Source of the DNA: DATDRM01 sp035291705
GTDB taxonomy: Bacteria; Chloroflexota; Anaerolineae; Anaerolineales; UBA4823
NCBI GenBank assembly: GCA_035291705.1
Contig: DATDRM010000161.1
Coordinates: 1 to 10,879 of the forward strand
Direction of reading: 5' to 3'
Length of the DNA stretch: 10,879 nucleotides
Shown: positions 1 through 6,730 of the stretch, piece after piece
Numbering within the stretch: the stretch's first letter is position 1
How the letters are laid out: each line of letters starts with the position of its first letter
Made by a program: the position numbers and the translations under genes
Notes under the pieces: generated by a model
Seen by the model: only the letters and a program-made list of their open reading frames with translations
The model's database searches: none
What the model was told of the DNA's origin: nothing

Positions 1-1188
1 GGATCGCAGCCTGCGGCTCAAAAGGAAGCCGAAATAACGCCCGCCATCCCCAGCGAGCCAGGTCTGTTGGCGGCTTATGAAAGCGCCCTGAGCGGAATTT
101 ACACTCAAGTGAACCCATCAGTGGTCAACATTCGCATCTTAACGCAACAGAGCGCGACGCTGCCTGGTTCACAGCAATTCCCGAACTTCCCGTTCTTCAA
201 CATGCCGGGCTTTCCGGGGATGCCAGAAGCACCTCAAACCCCGAATCAACAAAGCCCAGAAACACCCCAATACAGCCAGGCTTTGGGGTCTGGCTTCGTA
301 TGGGATAAAGCCGGTCACATCGTCACCAACAACCATGTCGTCGATGGCGCCGACAAGATCGAAGTCACGTTTCAGGATGGCACAATCGTAGCTGCAGAGC
401 GGGTTGGGGTTGATCCCGACAGCGACATGGCAGTCATCAAGGTCGATGTACCTGAAGAGCAGCTGCAGCCAGTCGAGATGGGCGCTTCCGATGGGCTACG
501 CGTTGGGCAGCTGGCGATCGCCATCGGCAACCCCTTCGGATTGGAAGGCACGATGACAGTCGGGATCATCAGCGCTCTCGGGCGCAGCCTGCCAGCCGGA
601 GAGCTGAATTTCAGCAGCGGGCCGGTTTATCGCATCCCGGATGTGATCCAGACCGACGCCCCGATCAACCCGGGTAACTCTGGCGGCGTGCTGGTAAACG
701 ACCAGGGAAAGCTGATTGGGGTGACCTTCGCAATTGAATCTCCGGCGGGTGCCAATGCCGGGATCGGCTTTGCCATTCCCGCCTCGATCGTCGAGCGGGT
801 AGTGCCGGTCCTGATCGAGAAAGGCAGCTACGCCCACCCTTACCTGGGGATCAGCGGCACTTCCCTGACCCCTGGCATGGCCAAAGCGATGAACCTGGAA
901 GACAGCCAGCGCGGCGCGTTGGTGGCGGAAGTCGTGGCTGGCAGCCCAGCCGACAAGGCCGGCCTGCGCGGCAGCGACCGCCAGGTGACGATCAATGGGC
1001 AGCAGGTCAGCGTGGGCGGGGATGTGATCCTCGCCATCGACGATCATTCGGTGAAAGAAATGGACGACCTGATCGCCTATCTGTCCGCCCAGACCGGAGT
1101 CGGCCAAAAAGTTAGCCTGACGGTGCTGCGGGATGGCAAAGAGAAGCGCCTGGAGGCAACGCTCACCGCCCGCCCAAGCCAGGATTAG
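1..1188 (+). CDS. HtrA/DegP-family serine protease with one PDZ domain (5' partial)
   Basis: A trypsin-like protease of the HtrA family, which degrades or handles misfolded proteins outside the cytoplasm. The reading frame is open from base 1, so the true start, with the expected signal peptide or membrane anchor, lies upstream; 395 codons are visible. The catalytic triad is readable: His in NNHVV (codon 334-336), Asp in DSDMAV (424-426) and Ser in NPGNSGG (679-681). A Pro/Phe/Gln-rich stretch (about 157-276) sits between the first strand and the SGFVWD segment, where HtrA proteins carry a variable loop. From about 835 a single PDZ domain starts with HPYLGISG and ends near the stop; it contains the AGSPADKAGL segment typical of family PDZ domains. 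One PDZ fits a DegS/HtrA-like layout rather than two-PDZ DegP. It is followed by a palindromic element and is probably not cotranscribed with the genes downstream. Family call is firm; substrate unknown. Confidence 0.95.
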   Translation, partial: GSQPAAQKEAEITPAIPSEPGLLAAYESALSGIYTQVNPSVVNIRILTQQSATLPGSQQFPNFPFFNMPGFPGMPEAPQTPNQQSPETPQYSQALGSGFVWDKAGHIVTNNHVVDGADKIEVTFQDGTIVAAERVGVDPDSDMAVIKVDVPEEQLQPVEMGASDGLRVGQLAIAIGNPFGLEGTMTVGIISALGRSLPAGELNFSSGPVYRIPDVIQTDAPINPGNSGGVLVNDQGKLIGVTFAIESPAGANAGIGFAIPASIVERVVPVLIEKGSYAHPYLGISGTSLTPGMAKAMNLEDSQRGALVAEVVAGSPADKAGLRGSDRQVTINGQQVSVGGDVILAIDDHSVKEMDDLIAYLSAQTGVGQKVSLTVLRDGKEKRLEATLTARPSQD

Positions 1189-1205
1189 CACCGGCGAAGA
1201 TATTT

Positions 1206-1273
1206 ATCCGCGAATTACGCTAATGAACCCGAAAATCTAAAGAAATTAGCGAAAATTGGCGTAATTCGCGGAT
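1206..1273. repeat. Palindromic element with 19-bp arms, possible MITE-like repeat or htrA terminator
   Basis: Arms 1206-1224 and 1255-1273 are inverted repeats of 19 bases that differ at one position, a G-U pair in RNA (bases 1221 and 1258), around a 30-base loop. The left arm begins ATCCGCGAATTACGC. The loop holds a second partial copy, ATTAGCG (1245-1251), which can pair instead with CGCTAAT (1218-1224). A near-direct repeat flanks it: CCGGCGAAGATA (1191-1202) and CCGGCAAGATA (1280-1290). No T-run follows the right arm, so it is not a classical intrinsic terminator, though it could block or stabilise htrA mRNA 3' ends. The structure is directly visible; its class (dispersed repeat or regulatory hairpin) is inference. 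Confidence 0.75.
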
Positions 1274-1325
1274 CGTCCCCCGGCAAGATAAGCATAACAA
1301 ACATTATTTCAAAGGCCGATTGCAG

Positions 1326-1331
1326 TATAAT
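1326..1331 (+). promoter_or_regulatory. Consensus -10 box for the PucR-type regulator gene
   Basis: A perfect TATAAT lies 14 bases before the regulator's ATG. Transcription starting about 7 bases after it would give an mRNA leader of only some 7 bases or none. No good -35 box is seen at the usual spacing (the sequence there is ATTATT or similar), so the promoter would depend on the -10 box or an activator. The box also contains the in-frame TAA (1328-1330) that prevents the ORF from extending upstream. Confidence 0.45.
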
Positions 1332-1345
1332 GGCCGGTTAATCCT

Positions 1346-2929
1346 ATGGCTGCGAAAACTTCAGGCCTTAAAGAGCTGTTTCGATTGACATTTACTGCGC
1401 CTGTCACCTGGATATGTGGTGAAGCGAACAGCCAACACGCCATCCGTTGGGTATCTCTCGGACTGTCCGACACCCAGCCAGGGGACTTGTTGCTCATAAA
1501 TGCATCTGAATTGAACAGCCAGGTAATCCAGCAGGCCCAGGAAAATAAGCTGGCCGCTCTGCTGTTGCTCGGTGCAGCTCCCCTGCCGGAGAATATCGAT
1601 CCAGGTGATCTCGTTATTGCGGCCGTGGACGAACATGTACCCGACCTGCGCAGCCTACAACGCACGATGTTGACTATCTTGATTAACCAGCGCACCGCGT
1701 TGATGGAACGCGGCGTGCGGATCCGATCGCAATTGTCGCAGTTGGAGGCTGAAGGGAGAGGGTTGGAGGGATTGACAAAAGCGATGACGGAGATTTCCGG
1801 GTGTGGAACCCTGATTCAGGATAAGCGCGGCCGCATCCTGGCCCACCACCCATCATCCACCTTATCGACCATTTGGACGGATATACTCGAACAGTTAGGC
1901 GATTTGGGAAGCCTGCCAGATCGTTTACTCGACCGCAAACTTGCTGTCAGCCAGGAGAAAGTCTTAACTCAGACCATTCCTGGCGGGTTGGAACGCCTGA
2001 TCGCGCCCCTGATCGTGGGAGAGATGGCGCGGGGGTACCTGTCTATGGTAGGTTTACAGGGCGAATTAGATGATCTAGACTATCTGGTTATCGAGCAAGG
2101 CAGTCCGGTTTGCGCGATGGAGATGGCGCGTAACAAAGCGATCCGCGAGGCAGAAAAACGTCTGAAGGGAGACCTGCTAACCGCGCTGCTCCAGGATAAT
2201 TTGTCCCCCCGCGATGTGCGCTTGTGGGTGCAGACGATGGGCCTGGATCTCGAGCAAGCGCATGTTGCCTTGCGTTTTGCCTGGGAAGGACTCGCCCCTC
2301 CCTCTCGGCGACGTTTGGAAACGATGATCAATGGCGAGATCGCTCGCCTCGGACTGCAGGTCATTGTCAGTTCGTTAGGCAGTGAAGTGATCTGTTTTTG
2401 CCAGGTTCCACCCGATAAGAAACGACCTGAACCGGCTCTGATTTTAGGCCAGGCAGTGCTAAATCAGGCCGCCCAGGAACATCCCAATACTCAGGCGCGG
2501 TGTGGGATCGGCTTTCCAGTGTCTTCATTGGAGGAATGGCGCATTTCTCTGCGGCAAGCAGGCCAGTCCCTGGAAATGGCGCGTCGATTGAGGGAAGAAA
2601 AACCGCTCTATTACGCCGATCTATCCGTTTACCGGTTGTTGTTTCAATTGGAGCACAGCCCCGAGTTGATTGCCTTTCAACAAGAAACCCTGGGCAAGTT
2701 GCTCACTCATGAGGGAGCTGGTGAGCTGATCCATACACTTGAGGCCTTTTTTGAACACAACGGCAACCTCTCACAGGCAGCCGAAGCACTGTTTATCCAC
2801 CGCAACACGTTACTTTACAGACTGGAGCGAATTTCCTCCCTCACCAACCTGGATCTTGAGATGCCTGAAAATCGCCTGGCGATACAACTGGCCCTGCGCA
2901 TCTATCACATGATTGGCAAATATACGTAA
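1346..2929 (+). CDS. PucR/CdaR-family transcriptional regulator
   Basis: A 527-residue DNA-binding regulator. The N-terminal part (about 1-115) resembles the PucR ligand-sensing domain, including the GDLLLI segment. A middle GAF-like part (about 130-270) is followed by a CdaR GGDEF-like part (about 285-410). The C-terminus (about 461-520) is the clearest evidence: the PucR-type helix-turn-helix, with FFEHNGNLSQAAEALFIHRN and then TLLYRLERI. Members usually activate catabolic or stress genes in response to small molecules; the ligand here cannot be read from sequence. The ATG at 1346 is the only plausible start, because an in-frame stop lies at 1328-1330. It has no Shine-Dalgarno site, which suggests a leaderless or near-leaderless message. 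The gene is codirectional with the ilv operon but separated from it by 355 bases containing a separate leader, so cotranscription is doubtful and control of ilv genes is only a possibility. Confidence 0.9.
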   Translation: MAAKTSGLKELFRLTFTAPVTWICGEANSQHAIRWVSLGLSDTQPGDLLLINASELNSQVIQQAQENKLAALLLLGAAPLPENIDPGDLVIAAVDEHVPDLRSLQRTMLTILINQRTALMERGVRIRSQLSQLEAEGRGLEGLTKAMTEISGCGTLIQDKRGRILAHHPSSTLSTIWTDILEQLGDLGSLPDRLLDRKLAVSQEKVLTQTIPGGLERLIAPLIVGEMARGYLSMVGLQGELDDLDYLVIEQGSPVCAMEMARNKAIREAEKRLKGDLLTALLQDNLSPRDVRLWVQTMGLDLEQAHVALRFAWEGLAPPSRRRLETMINGEIARLGLQVIVSSLGSEVICFCQVPPDKKRPEPALILGQAVLNQAAQEHPNTQARCGIGFPVSSLEEWRISLRQAGQSLEMARRLREEKPLYYADLSVYRLLFQLEHSPELIAFQQETLGKLLTHEGAGELIHTLEAFFEHNGNLSQAAEALFIHRNTLLYRLERISSLTNLDLEMPENRLAIQLALRIYHMIGKYT

Positions 2930-3097
2930 GTCGGTCGACCGGTTCTGGGGGGTAAGCTCAAGTAAAAAATCCTGCTTTTTTGACAAAATATACAAAAAAA
3001 AGACCCAATTTATTGTAGAAAATGCCCATAGACAGAAAGAGAAATATTTTGTACACTAGATAGAATTAAGCGTGAACCAAAAAACGGATTTGCGGAC
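2930..3097 (+). other. Non-coding region between the regulator and the ilv leader ORF
   Basis: No convincing gene is seen. Just after the regulator's stop is a perfect 10-base palindrome, CGGTCGACCG (2932-2941), then a run of six G (2947-2952). An AT-rich tract follows (2960-3020) with TTTTTTG (2976-2982) and CAAAAAA (2993-2999) as an inverted pair 10 bases apart. I see no strong intrinsic terminator for the regulator gene. The AT-rich tract directly upstream of the proposed ilv promoter could act as an UP-element or operator; this is inference. Confidence 0.4.
3029..3057 (+). promoter_or_regulatory. Candidate promoter of the ilv-leu operon
   Basis: TAGACA (3029-3034, five of six matches to the -35 consensus) is followed after 17 bases by TACACT (3052-3057, four of six matches to the -10 consensus). 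Transcription would start near 3064, about 34 bases before the leader ORF and 170 before the terminator hairpin, a typical layout for an attenuator transcript. An alternative -10 box, TAGAAT (3061-3066), matches better but lacks a -35 box at the proper distance. Confidence 0.35.
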
Positions 3098-3205
3098 ATG
3101 AACTCGTTCCTATCGATCATTATTCTGGTTTCTGTACTGGTTCTTATCCTTGGGATTAAGAGCCCTTTACTCGTTCAGGCAGCAAAACACCCGGTGAGAT
3201 ACTAG
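3098..3205 (+). CDS. BCAA leader peptide (ilvL-like), attenuator control ORF
   Basis: A 35-codon ORF, ATG to TAG. Residues 5-20 read LSIIILVSVLVLILGI, in which 13 of 16 are Ile, Leu or Val; 17 of all 35 residues are BCAAs, including a second Leu-Leu-Val cluster at residues 24-26. The ORF ends 28 bases before a strong intrinsic terminator that precedes ilvD. This is the layout of the ilv and leu leader peptides of enterobacteria, where ribosomes stall on these codons when charged Ile-, Leu- or Val-tRNA is short. The Shine-Dalgarno site is weak (CGGA at 3085-3088, 9 bases upstream of the ATG). The alternative, a small hydrophobic membrane protein, cannot be excluded from the peptide alone, but position and the pairing of its 3' codons with the terminator favour a leader. 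The gene is named here by analogy only. Confidence 0.85.
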   Translation: MNSFLSIIILVSVLVLILGIKSPLLVQAAKHPVRY

Positions 3206-3243
3206 GAAATAGCGAAAGACTTGCAAAAGTTGACGGGGCTGCC
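3178..3243 (+). promoter_or_regulatory. Proposed antiterminator pairing of the ilv attenuator
   Basis: GGCAGC (3178-3183) is complementary to GCTGCC (3238-3243), and CCCG (3190-3193) to CGGG (3234-3237). Together they pair all ten bases of the terminator's 5' arm, with AAAACA (3184-3189) bulged. The two structures are mutually exclusive. The upstream strand lies in leader codons 27-33. A ribosome stalled in the main Ile/Leu/Val run (3110-3157) would leave it free and allow readthrough; a ribosome reaching the TAG (3203-3205) would mask it and let the terminator form. I did not find a convincing protector hairpin (1:2 pairing). Complementarity is seen directly; function is inferred by analogy with ilv attenuators. 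Confidence 0.65.
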
Positions 3244-3263
3244 AAAAGGCAGCCCCGTTTTTT
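3234..3263 (+). terminator. Intrinsic terminator of the ilv attenuator
   Basis: A perfect 10-bp GC-rich stem, CGGGGCTGCC (3234-3243) with GGCAGCCCCG (3248-3257), closes an AAAA loop and is followed at once by six T (3258-3263). It lies between the leader ORF and the ilvD ribosome binding site, with only 9 bases between the T-run and the GGAGG. A terminator here, directly in front of a biosynthetic gene with no promoter in between, implies regulated readthrough. Confidence 0.93.
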
Positions 3264-3284
3264 ATCAGATATGGAGGTCATTGC

Positions 3285-4949
3285 ATGCGCTCAGACCAGG
3301 TAAAAAAGGGGTTTGAAAGGGCTCCACACCGTGCGCTCCTGAAGGCTACTGGAGTAACAGACGCGGATCTATCAAAACCCTTCATTGCGATTGTCAATTC
3401 CTATGTGGATATCGTCCCCGGTCATGCGCACCTGCAAAATTTTGGCAAACTGATCAAGGAGGCAGTGCGCTCCGCAGGGGGAGTACCGTTTGAATTCAAT
3501 ACCATCGGCGTGGATGATGGGATTGCGATGGGTCATGCGGGGATGAAATTTAGCCTGCCCTCTCGGGAGCTGATCGCTGACAGCGTGGAAACCATGATCA
3601 TGGCTCACCAGTTTGATGGTATGGTCTGTATTCCCAATTGTGACAAGATCGTACCCGGCATGATCATGGCTGCCCTGCGAGTGGATATCCCCACGATTTT
3701 CATCTCCGGTGGGCCAATGGCGGCCGGTAAGACACCCACAGGCGAGACGATTGATTTAATCTCGGTGTTTGAAGGCGTTGGAGCATACAAGGCGGGGAAG
3801 ATCGATGCTGCCCGATTGAAGATGCTGGAGGATTTCGCTTGCCCCTCCTGTGGGTCATGCTCGGGACTCTTTACCGCGAATTCGATGAACTGTCTGCTCG
3901 AGGTCCTGGGATTGGCATTGCCATATAACGGCACTGCGTTGGCACTCAGCACCGAGCGAGAAACCCTGGGCAGGCGCGCGGCAGCGCAAATCCTGGCGCT
4001 GATTGATCGAGATCTGACGCCGCGCAAGCTGGTGAATGCCGACGTGATTGACGATGCCTTTGCCCTGGACATGGCGATGGGAGGCAGCACCAATACCGTG
4101 TTGCATACGCTGGCCTTTGCCCATGAGGCTGGGGTTGAATATCCCCTGGAACGGATTAATGCCGTAGCCAATCGCGTGCCTTATCTCAGCAAGATCAGCC
4201 CTTCAGGCCCCTGGCACATGGAAGATCTGCATCGTGCTGGAGGCATTCCGGCAATTCTTAATGAGATTGCCCGATCAGGCAATACATTGCACCTCGATCG
4301 TCCCACCGTTGCTGGGGTATCACTACGCGGATCGATTGACGGGAGGACAATCCAAGATTTCGAAGTCATCCGGCCGATCGAGCGACCCCATAGCCCCGTG
4401 GGTGGGTTGGCGGTGTTGTTCGGCAACCTGGCTCCGGAGGGCGCCATAATCAAGACTGGCGGTGTAGCATCTTATCTCCGCCAGCATACAGGTCCGGCGC
4501 GCATCTATGAGAGCATGGAAGCAGCCATGGCAGGGATTCTCAGCCGGCAGGTTCAGCCAGGCGATGTGGTAGTTATCCGTTACGAAGGGCCCCGCGGTGG
4601 ACCGGGGATGCAAGAGATGCTTTCGCCTACATCGGCCATCATGGGGCTGGGTCTAGGCGAACAGGTGGCGCTGATCACGGATGGTCGTTTTTCAGGGGGT
4701 ACGCGTGGGCTGTGCATCGGGCATATCAGCCCCGAAGCTGCCGCCAGGGGACCCATCGCTGCCTTGCAAGACGGCGATCGGATCGAGATCGACCTGGATG
4801 GGCGCACCCTCAATGTCAGCGTGAGCGACACAGAAATCCAGCAAAGGCTGGCAGCCCTGCCAGCTTTTGAAAGCCGGTCAGAAAGCTCCTGGCTGCGGCG
4901 TTATACCCGCATGGTAACCAGCGCTAGCCAAGGTGCAATCTTATTGTAA
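3285..4949 (+). CDS. ilvD: Dihydroxy-acid dehydratase
   Basis: Dehydrates 2,3-dihydroxy-isovalerate and 2,3-dihydroxy-3-methylvalerate to the 2-oxo acids that precede valine and isoleucine; cytoplasmic iron-sulphur enzyme. At 554 residues it is the short form, close to the Bacillus enzyme, without the extra length of the roughly 616-residue E. coli protein. Visible signatures are NSYVDIVPGH (38-47), IPNCDKIVPG (116-125) with Cys119, CPSCGSCSG (186-194) with Cys186, Cys189 and Cys192, and the C-terminal TDGRFSGGTRGLCIGHISPEA region. Position 37 (before NSY) is Val, as in E. coli, where some relatives have Cys. The ATG at 3285 has GGAGG (3273-3277) 7 bases upstream. It is the first structural gene after the attenuator, so its expression should depend directly on terminator readthrough. 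The cluster type ([4Fe-4S] or [2Fe-2S]) cannot be fixed from what I can see. Confidence 0.98.
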   Translation: MRSDQVKKGFERAPHRALLKATGVTDADLSKPFIAIVNSYVDIVPGHAHLQNFGKLIKEAVRSAGGVPFEFNTIGVDDGIAMGHAGMKFSLPSRELIADSVETMIMAHQFDGMVCIPNCDKIVPGMIMAALRVDIPTIFISGGPMAAGKTPTGETIDLISVFEGVGAYKAGKIDAARLKMLEDFACPSCGSCSGLFTANSMNCLLEVLGLALPYNGTALALSTERETLGRRAAAQILALIDRDLTPRKLVNADVIDDAFALDMAMGGSTNTVLHTLAFAHEAGVEYPLERINAVANRVPYLSKISPSGPWHMEDLHRAGGIPAILNEIARSGNTLHLDRPTVAGVSLRGSIDGRTIQDFEVIRPIERPHSPVGGLAVLFGNLAPEGAIIKTGGVASYLRQHTGPARIYESMEAAMAGILSRQVQPGDVVVIRYEGPRGGPGMQEMLSPTSAIMGLGLGEQVALITDGRFSGGTRGLCIGHISPEAAARGPIAALQDGDRIEIDLDGRTLNVSVSDTEIQQRLAALPAFESRSESSWLRRYTRMVTSASQGAILL

Positions 4950-5013
4950 GCAAATCTATTGGTCCGTCAGCAAGAAGGAAATTGGTTAACCGGTAATTTT
5001 AAGGAGATCTGTC

Positions 5014-6714
5014 ATGAAAAAATCAGGCGCTGAGATTTTGTGGGAATGCATAATCCGGGAGGGGGTCGAGGTGGTTTTCGGCTATCCTGGCGGAGCCAAT
5101 ATGCCGATTTACGACGCCATGTTGAGTTACCCGGTGCATCATGTATTGGTGCGGCACGAGCAAGGGGCTACCCATATGGCGGATGGCTATGCCCGTGCTT
5201 CCGGTAAAGTTGGAGTTGCCATGGCTACCTCTGGGCCGGGTGCAACAAACCTGGTGACCGGCATTGCTACTGCGATGATGGACTCCTCGTCGATCGTGTG
5301 TATCACCGGCCAGGTACATGCCCATCTCATCGGCGGTGATGCCTTCCAGGAAACTGACGTAACCGGCATCACCCTGCCCATCACCAAACATAATTACCTG
5401 ATCACCCGCGCCGATGAAATTGCAGAGGCAGTGCGCGAGGCTTTTTACATCGCCCGCAGCGGACGCCCGGGGCCGGTATTGATCGATATCTGTAAAAATG
5501 CCCAAATAGAAAAGGCGGAATTCGAGTACCCCGAGCATATTTCTTTGCCCGGCTACCGCCCACCTGCTCACGCCCCACAGGCCGATCTTCAGCGAGCTGT
5601 AGAGCTGATCGCACAGGCTGAGCGCCCCGTGATCCTGGCGGGGCATGGCGTTACGATCAGTGGCGCGGTTGAGGAGCTGGGCATGTTCGCGGTAAAAACC
5701 CACACACCGGTTGCCAGCACATTGTTAGGTTTGGGCAGCTTTCCTGCCCAGCACCCGCTTAGCCTGGGCATGATGGGAATGCATGGAGAAGCGTACTGCA
5801 ACCTGGCCATCCAAAATTCTGACCTGTTACTGGCCTTTGGCATGCGCTTTGACGACCGCGTAACCGGCAATTTGCGCACCTATGCCCCGCGGGCGCGCAA
5901 GATTCATATCGAGATCGACCCGTCTGAAATTCACAAGAATGTCACCGTGGATGTGCCGCTGGTCGGCGATTTAAAAACGGTATTGGCTGATTTGATCGCC
6001 CTGGTGGATGAGCAAGATCATGAAGCCTGGCAGGCAGAAATAGATGAATGGCGCCGAGAAAGTGAGACGCGTGATATCCAATCCTGGGCTGATGATGGCA
6101 AGCTTTACGTCCCCCATGTGGTGCGTAATATCTGGCAGGCTACGGGGGGCAAAGCCACCATCACGACCGATGTCGGCCAGCACCAGATGTGGACCGCGCA
6201 GTATTACCCGGTTGACAAACCCCGGCAACTGATTTCCTCGGGTGGCTCTGGCACGATGGGTTTTGGGCTGCCCTCAGCGATCGGCGCCTGGTTTGCGTCC
6301 CCAGACGAGGAGATTTGGGCAATTGTCGGGGACGGAGGCTTCCAAATGACGCAGGCGGAGCTTTCTACTGCGGTGCAAGAAGGAGCCAATGTCAAGATCG
6401 CCATTATGAATAACAACTTCCTGGGCATGGTTCGCCAGTGGCAAGAGTTTTTCTTCGAGCGGCGCTATTCAGCAGTAGAGTTGCATAACCCCGACTTCAT
6501 CAAGATTGCCGAGGCGCATGGTATCCCTGCCCGGCGGGTCACCGCACCCGAGGAAGTTCAAAACGCAATCGAATTTGCACAGCAGACGCCAGGACCGGTA
6601 TTGGTGGAATTCAAGGTAGAAAAAGAAGAGGCAGTATATCCAATGGTGCCGGCCGGCGCTGACCTGGATGCTATGATCCGCCGGCCACTACGCCAGGTTC
6701 AAGAAGTTGGCTAA
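5014..6714 (+). CDS. ilvB: Acetolactate synthase (acetohydroxyacid synthase), large catalytic subunit
   Basis: Condenses pyruvate with pyruvate or 2-oxobutyrate, the first shared step of valine, leucine and isoleucine synthesis, using thiamine diphosphate, Mg2+ and FAD. The 566 residues match the family. The cofactor-activating Glu49 lies in VRHEQGATHMADGYARASG (46-64). RFDDRVTG (278-285) marks the FAD-containing biosynthetic type rather than catabolic AlsS. The thiamine diphosphate motif runs from GDGG (439-442) to NNN (466-468), and the LGMVRQWQ segment (470-477) follows. AAGGAG (5001-5006) is 7 bases before the ATG. It follows ilvD by 64 bases with no visible promoter or terminator and is followed by its regulatory subunit gene 16 bases downstream, so the pair should form the AHAS holoenzyme. 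The symbol is by family; ilvI or ilvG could be used for paralogues. Confidence 0.97.
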   Translation: MKKSGAEILWECIIREGVEVVFGYPGGANMPIYDAMLSYPVHHVLVRHEQGATHMADGYARASGKVGVAMATSGPGATNLVTGIATAMMDSSSIVCITGQVHAHLIGGDAFQETDVTGITLPITKHNYLITRADEIAEAVREAFYIARSGRPGPVLIDICKNAQIEKAEFEYPEHISLPGYRPPAHAPQADLQRAVELIAQAERPVILAGHGVTISGAVEELGMFAVKTHTPVASTLLGLGSFPAQHPLSLGMMGMHGEAYCNLAIQNSDLLLAFGMRFDDRVTGNLRTYAPRARKIHIEIDPSEIHKNVTVDVPLVGDLKTVLADLIALVDEQDHEAWQAEIDEWRRESETRDIQSWADDGKLYVPHVVRNIWQATGGKATITTDVGQHQMWTAQYYPVDKPRQLISSGGSGTMGFGLPSAIGAWFASPDEEIWAIVGDGGFQMTQAELSTAVQEGANVKIAIMNNNFLGMVRQWQEFFFERRYSAVELHNPDFIKIAEAHGIPARRVTAPEEVQNAIEFAQQTPGPVLVEFKVEKEEAVYPMVPAGADLDAMIRRPLRQVQEVG

Positions 6715-6717
6715 GCG

Positions 6718-6725
6718 AGAGGAGG
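6718..6725 (+). promoter_or_regulatory. Ribosome binding site that sets the ilvN start
   Basis: AGAGGAGG lies 5 bases before the ATG at 6731, directly after the ilvB stop. It decides against the TTG at 6707, which would overlap ilvB and has no such site. A second ATG at 6726 lies between site and start but is out of frame. Confidence 0.85.
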
Positions 6726-6730
6726 ATGCT

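Noticed and set aside
67..69. TTG at 67 as the start of the protease gene
   Set aside because: The frame is open to base 1, no ribosome binding site precedes it, and the family needs an N-terminal export segment that would lie upstream.
496..1191. 231-codon ORF on the minus strand inside the protease gene
   Set aside because: It lies wholly opposite a clear protease gene, has no recognisable domain, and is explained by third-position GC bias of the sense strand.
2980..2985. Perfect TTGACA as a -35 box
   Set aside because: No acceptable -10 box lies 15-19 bases downstream; the nearest AT-rich hexamers are more than 20 bases away.
3098..3205. Independent hydrophobic membrane microprotein
   Set aside because: It cannot be fully excluded, but hydrophobicity follows from the BCAA codons, and location plus complementarity to the terminator arm are better explained by an attenuator leader.
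3064..3284. T-box riboswitch controlling ilvD
   Set aside because: There is no T-box core sequence of the AGGGTGGNACCGCG kind and no room for a stem I specifier loop; a BCAA-rich ORF occupies the leader.
6707..6730. TTG start for ilvN overlapping ilvB
   Set aside because: The ATG at 6731 has AGAGGAGG in front of it, and its residue numbering matches E. coli IlvH at the valine-site residues.
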